Positions 63,467 through 64,000 of a stretch of 64,000 nucleotides of DNA are shown here, in pieces (position 1 is the stretch's first letter; each line of letters starts with the position of its first letter). This DNA comes from Promethearchaeia archaeon. GTDB lineage: Archaea; Asgardarchaeota; Lokiarchaeia; Sigyniarchaeales; SOKP01. Below the pieces are notes generated by a model that was not told the origin of the DNA, ran no database searches, and saw only the letters and a list, made by a program, of their open reading frames with translations. Location of the stretch: the NCBI GenBank assembly GCA_029856125.1, contig JAHQWJ010000120.1:1-64000 (forward strand), read 5' to 3'. Made by a program: the position numbers and the translations under genes.

Positions 63467-64000
63467 ATGGTAGTATTAATTGAGAAAAAATACCCCGTCT
63501 TTACAATTATTGTTGACAATCCTGAAGCTAAGAATGCCGTTGATGGACCTACTGCTCACGAGTTAAGCCAAGCATTTAGAAATTTTGAAAACGACGATAA
63601 AGCTTTAGTGGCTGTTTTATGGGGTGCGAATGGTACATTTTGTTCTGGTGCCGATTTAAAGGCGATAGCAACTGGTCGAGGAAATAGAATAAAAGAAAAA
63701 GGTGACGGTCCCATGGGACCAACGAGAATGCGTTTAAACAAACCTGTTATCGCAGCTATAGCAGGTTTTGCCGTTGCTGGCGGTTTAGAGCTTGCTTTAT
63801 GGTGTGATATGCGCGTTGTTGAGAAAGATGCAATTTTTGGCGTGTTTTGTCGTAGGTTTGGAGTACCACTCGTGGATGGGGGGACAGTACGATTACCAAG
63901 GCTTATTGGCTTAAGTCGTGCTTTAGATATGATTTTAACGGGGCGACCAGTAAATGCTGAAGAAGCTTTAACTTGGGGGTTAGCGAATCGAGTAGTAGAT
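63467..64000 (+). CDS. enoyl-CoA hydratase/isomerase, 3' end cut by window
   Basis: The first 178 residues of a crotonase open to the window edge. GANGTFCSGADLKAIA near 53-68 and AIAGFAVAGGLELALWCDMRVVE near 99-121 give the oxyanion hole and CoA-binding loop; FCRRFGVPLVDGGTVRLPRLIGLSRAL follows near 128-154. ATG is at 63467. No stop codon appears before position 64000. It is diverged from the crotonase encoded at 24808-25641. It is likely involved in beta-oxidation. Confidence 0.87.
   Translation, partial: MVVLIEKKYPVFTIIVDNPEAKNAVDGPTAHELSQAFRNFENDDKALVAVLWGANGTFCSGADLKAIATGRGNRIKEKGDGPMGPTRMRLNKPVIAAIAGFAVAGGLELALWCDMRVVEKDAIFGVFCRRFGVPLVDGGTVRLPRLIGLSRALDMILTGRPVNAEEALTWGLANRVVD

Noticed and set aside
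1..64000. CRISPR arrays, insertion sequences, integrases or phage genes
   Set aside because: No regular spaced repeats, transposase-like proteins or phage structural genes are visible anywhere in the window.

Overview
The window is a strongly AT-rich archaeal chromosome segment, most likely from an Asgard archaeon of the Lokiarchaeia type. This placement is inference from gene content: an Sm-like RNA-binding protein, a Rab/Ras-type small GTPase beside two seven-helix membrane proteins with longin-like tails, an intron-containing tRNA, archaeal-type LeuRS, and the anaerobic tungstopterin, ferredoxin and beta-oxidation gene set known from Lokiarchaeia. Genes are tightly packed on both strands with few long operons. 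Several starts are TTG or GTG, and TATA-like boxes often sit just upstream. No CRISPR array, IS element, integrase or rRNA is visible.

Layout. 1-2.2 kb: aldehyde ferredoxin oxidoreductase followed by two MoaD/ThiS-like proteins, one cut by the window edge. 2.3-2.45 kb: a tRNA-Arg(CCU) carrying two BHB introns, one of them in the T-loop. 2.6-13 kb: Sm-like protein, metallophosphoesterase, dihydrolipoyl dehydrogenase, glycerate kinase, a beta-sandwich protein broken by a one-base frameshift in a glutamate run, a beta-propeller/winged-helix fusion and a longin-like protein. 13-25.6 kb: small cysteine proteins, MBL hydrolase, ferredoxins, ornithine cyclodeaminase family protein, acyl-CoA synthetase alpha, ThiC, transglutaminase-like protein, AAC(3)-like acetyltransferase, SDR, tandem cold-shock genes and enoyl-CoA hydratase. 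26-36 kb: LeuRS, radical SAM protein, two thiolase-family genes, a winged-helix ferredoxin and a winged-helix/TPR protein. 36-39 kb: GTPase and twin 7TM proteins. 38.9-39.86 kb: a nearly gene-free gap. 40-47 kb: DUF35 protein, methylmalonyl-CoA mutase, second acyl-CoA synthetase alpha, TIR protein, terpenoid-cyclase-like protein and MFS transporter. 47.3-50.6 kb: 2-oxoacid:ferredoxin oxidoreductase operon (gamma-delta fusion, alpha, beta). 50.8-63.4 kb: four URO-D-fold proteins interleaved with ValRS, a sugar isomerase-like TIM barrel, an alpha-galactosidase-like hydrolase and a GPH sugar symporter. 63.5 kb to the end: a second enoyl-CoA hydratase, truncated by the window.

How the genes fit together (inference): CoA-thioester metabolism (two acyl-CoA synthetase alpha subunits, thiolases, two crotonases, methylmalonyl-CoA mutase) and ferredoxin-linked oxidation (AOR, 2-oxoacid oxidoreductase, several 4Fe-4S proteins) suggest fermentative or syntrophic growth on fatty or amino acids, with a separate sugar-uptake module at 56-62 kb. 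The most notable observation is the 2-oxoacid:ferredoxin oxidoreductase beta subunit at 49.5 kb. Its two halves are in swapped order relative to the family, which splits the TPP-binding motif between the C- and N-termini, as expected for a circular permutation.
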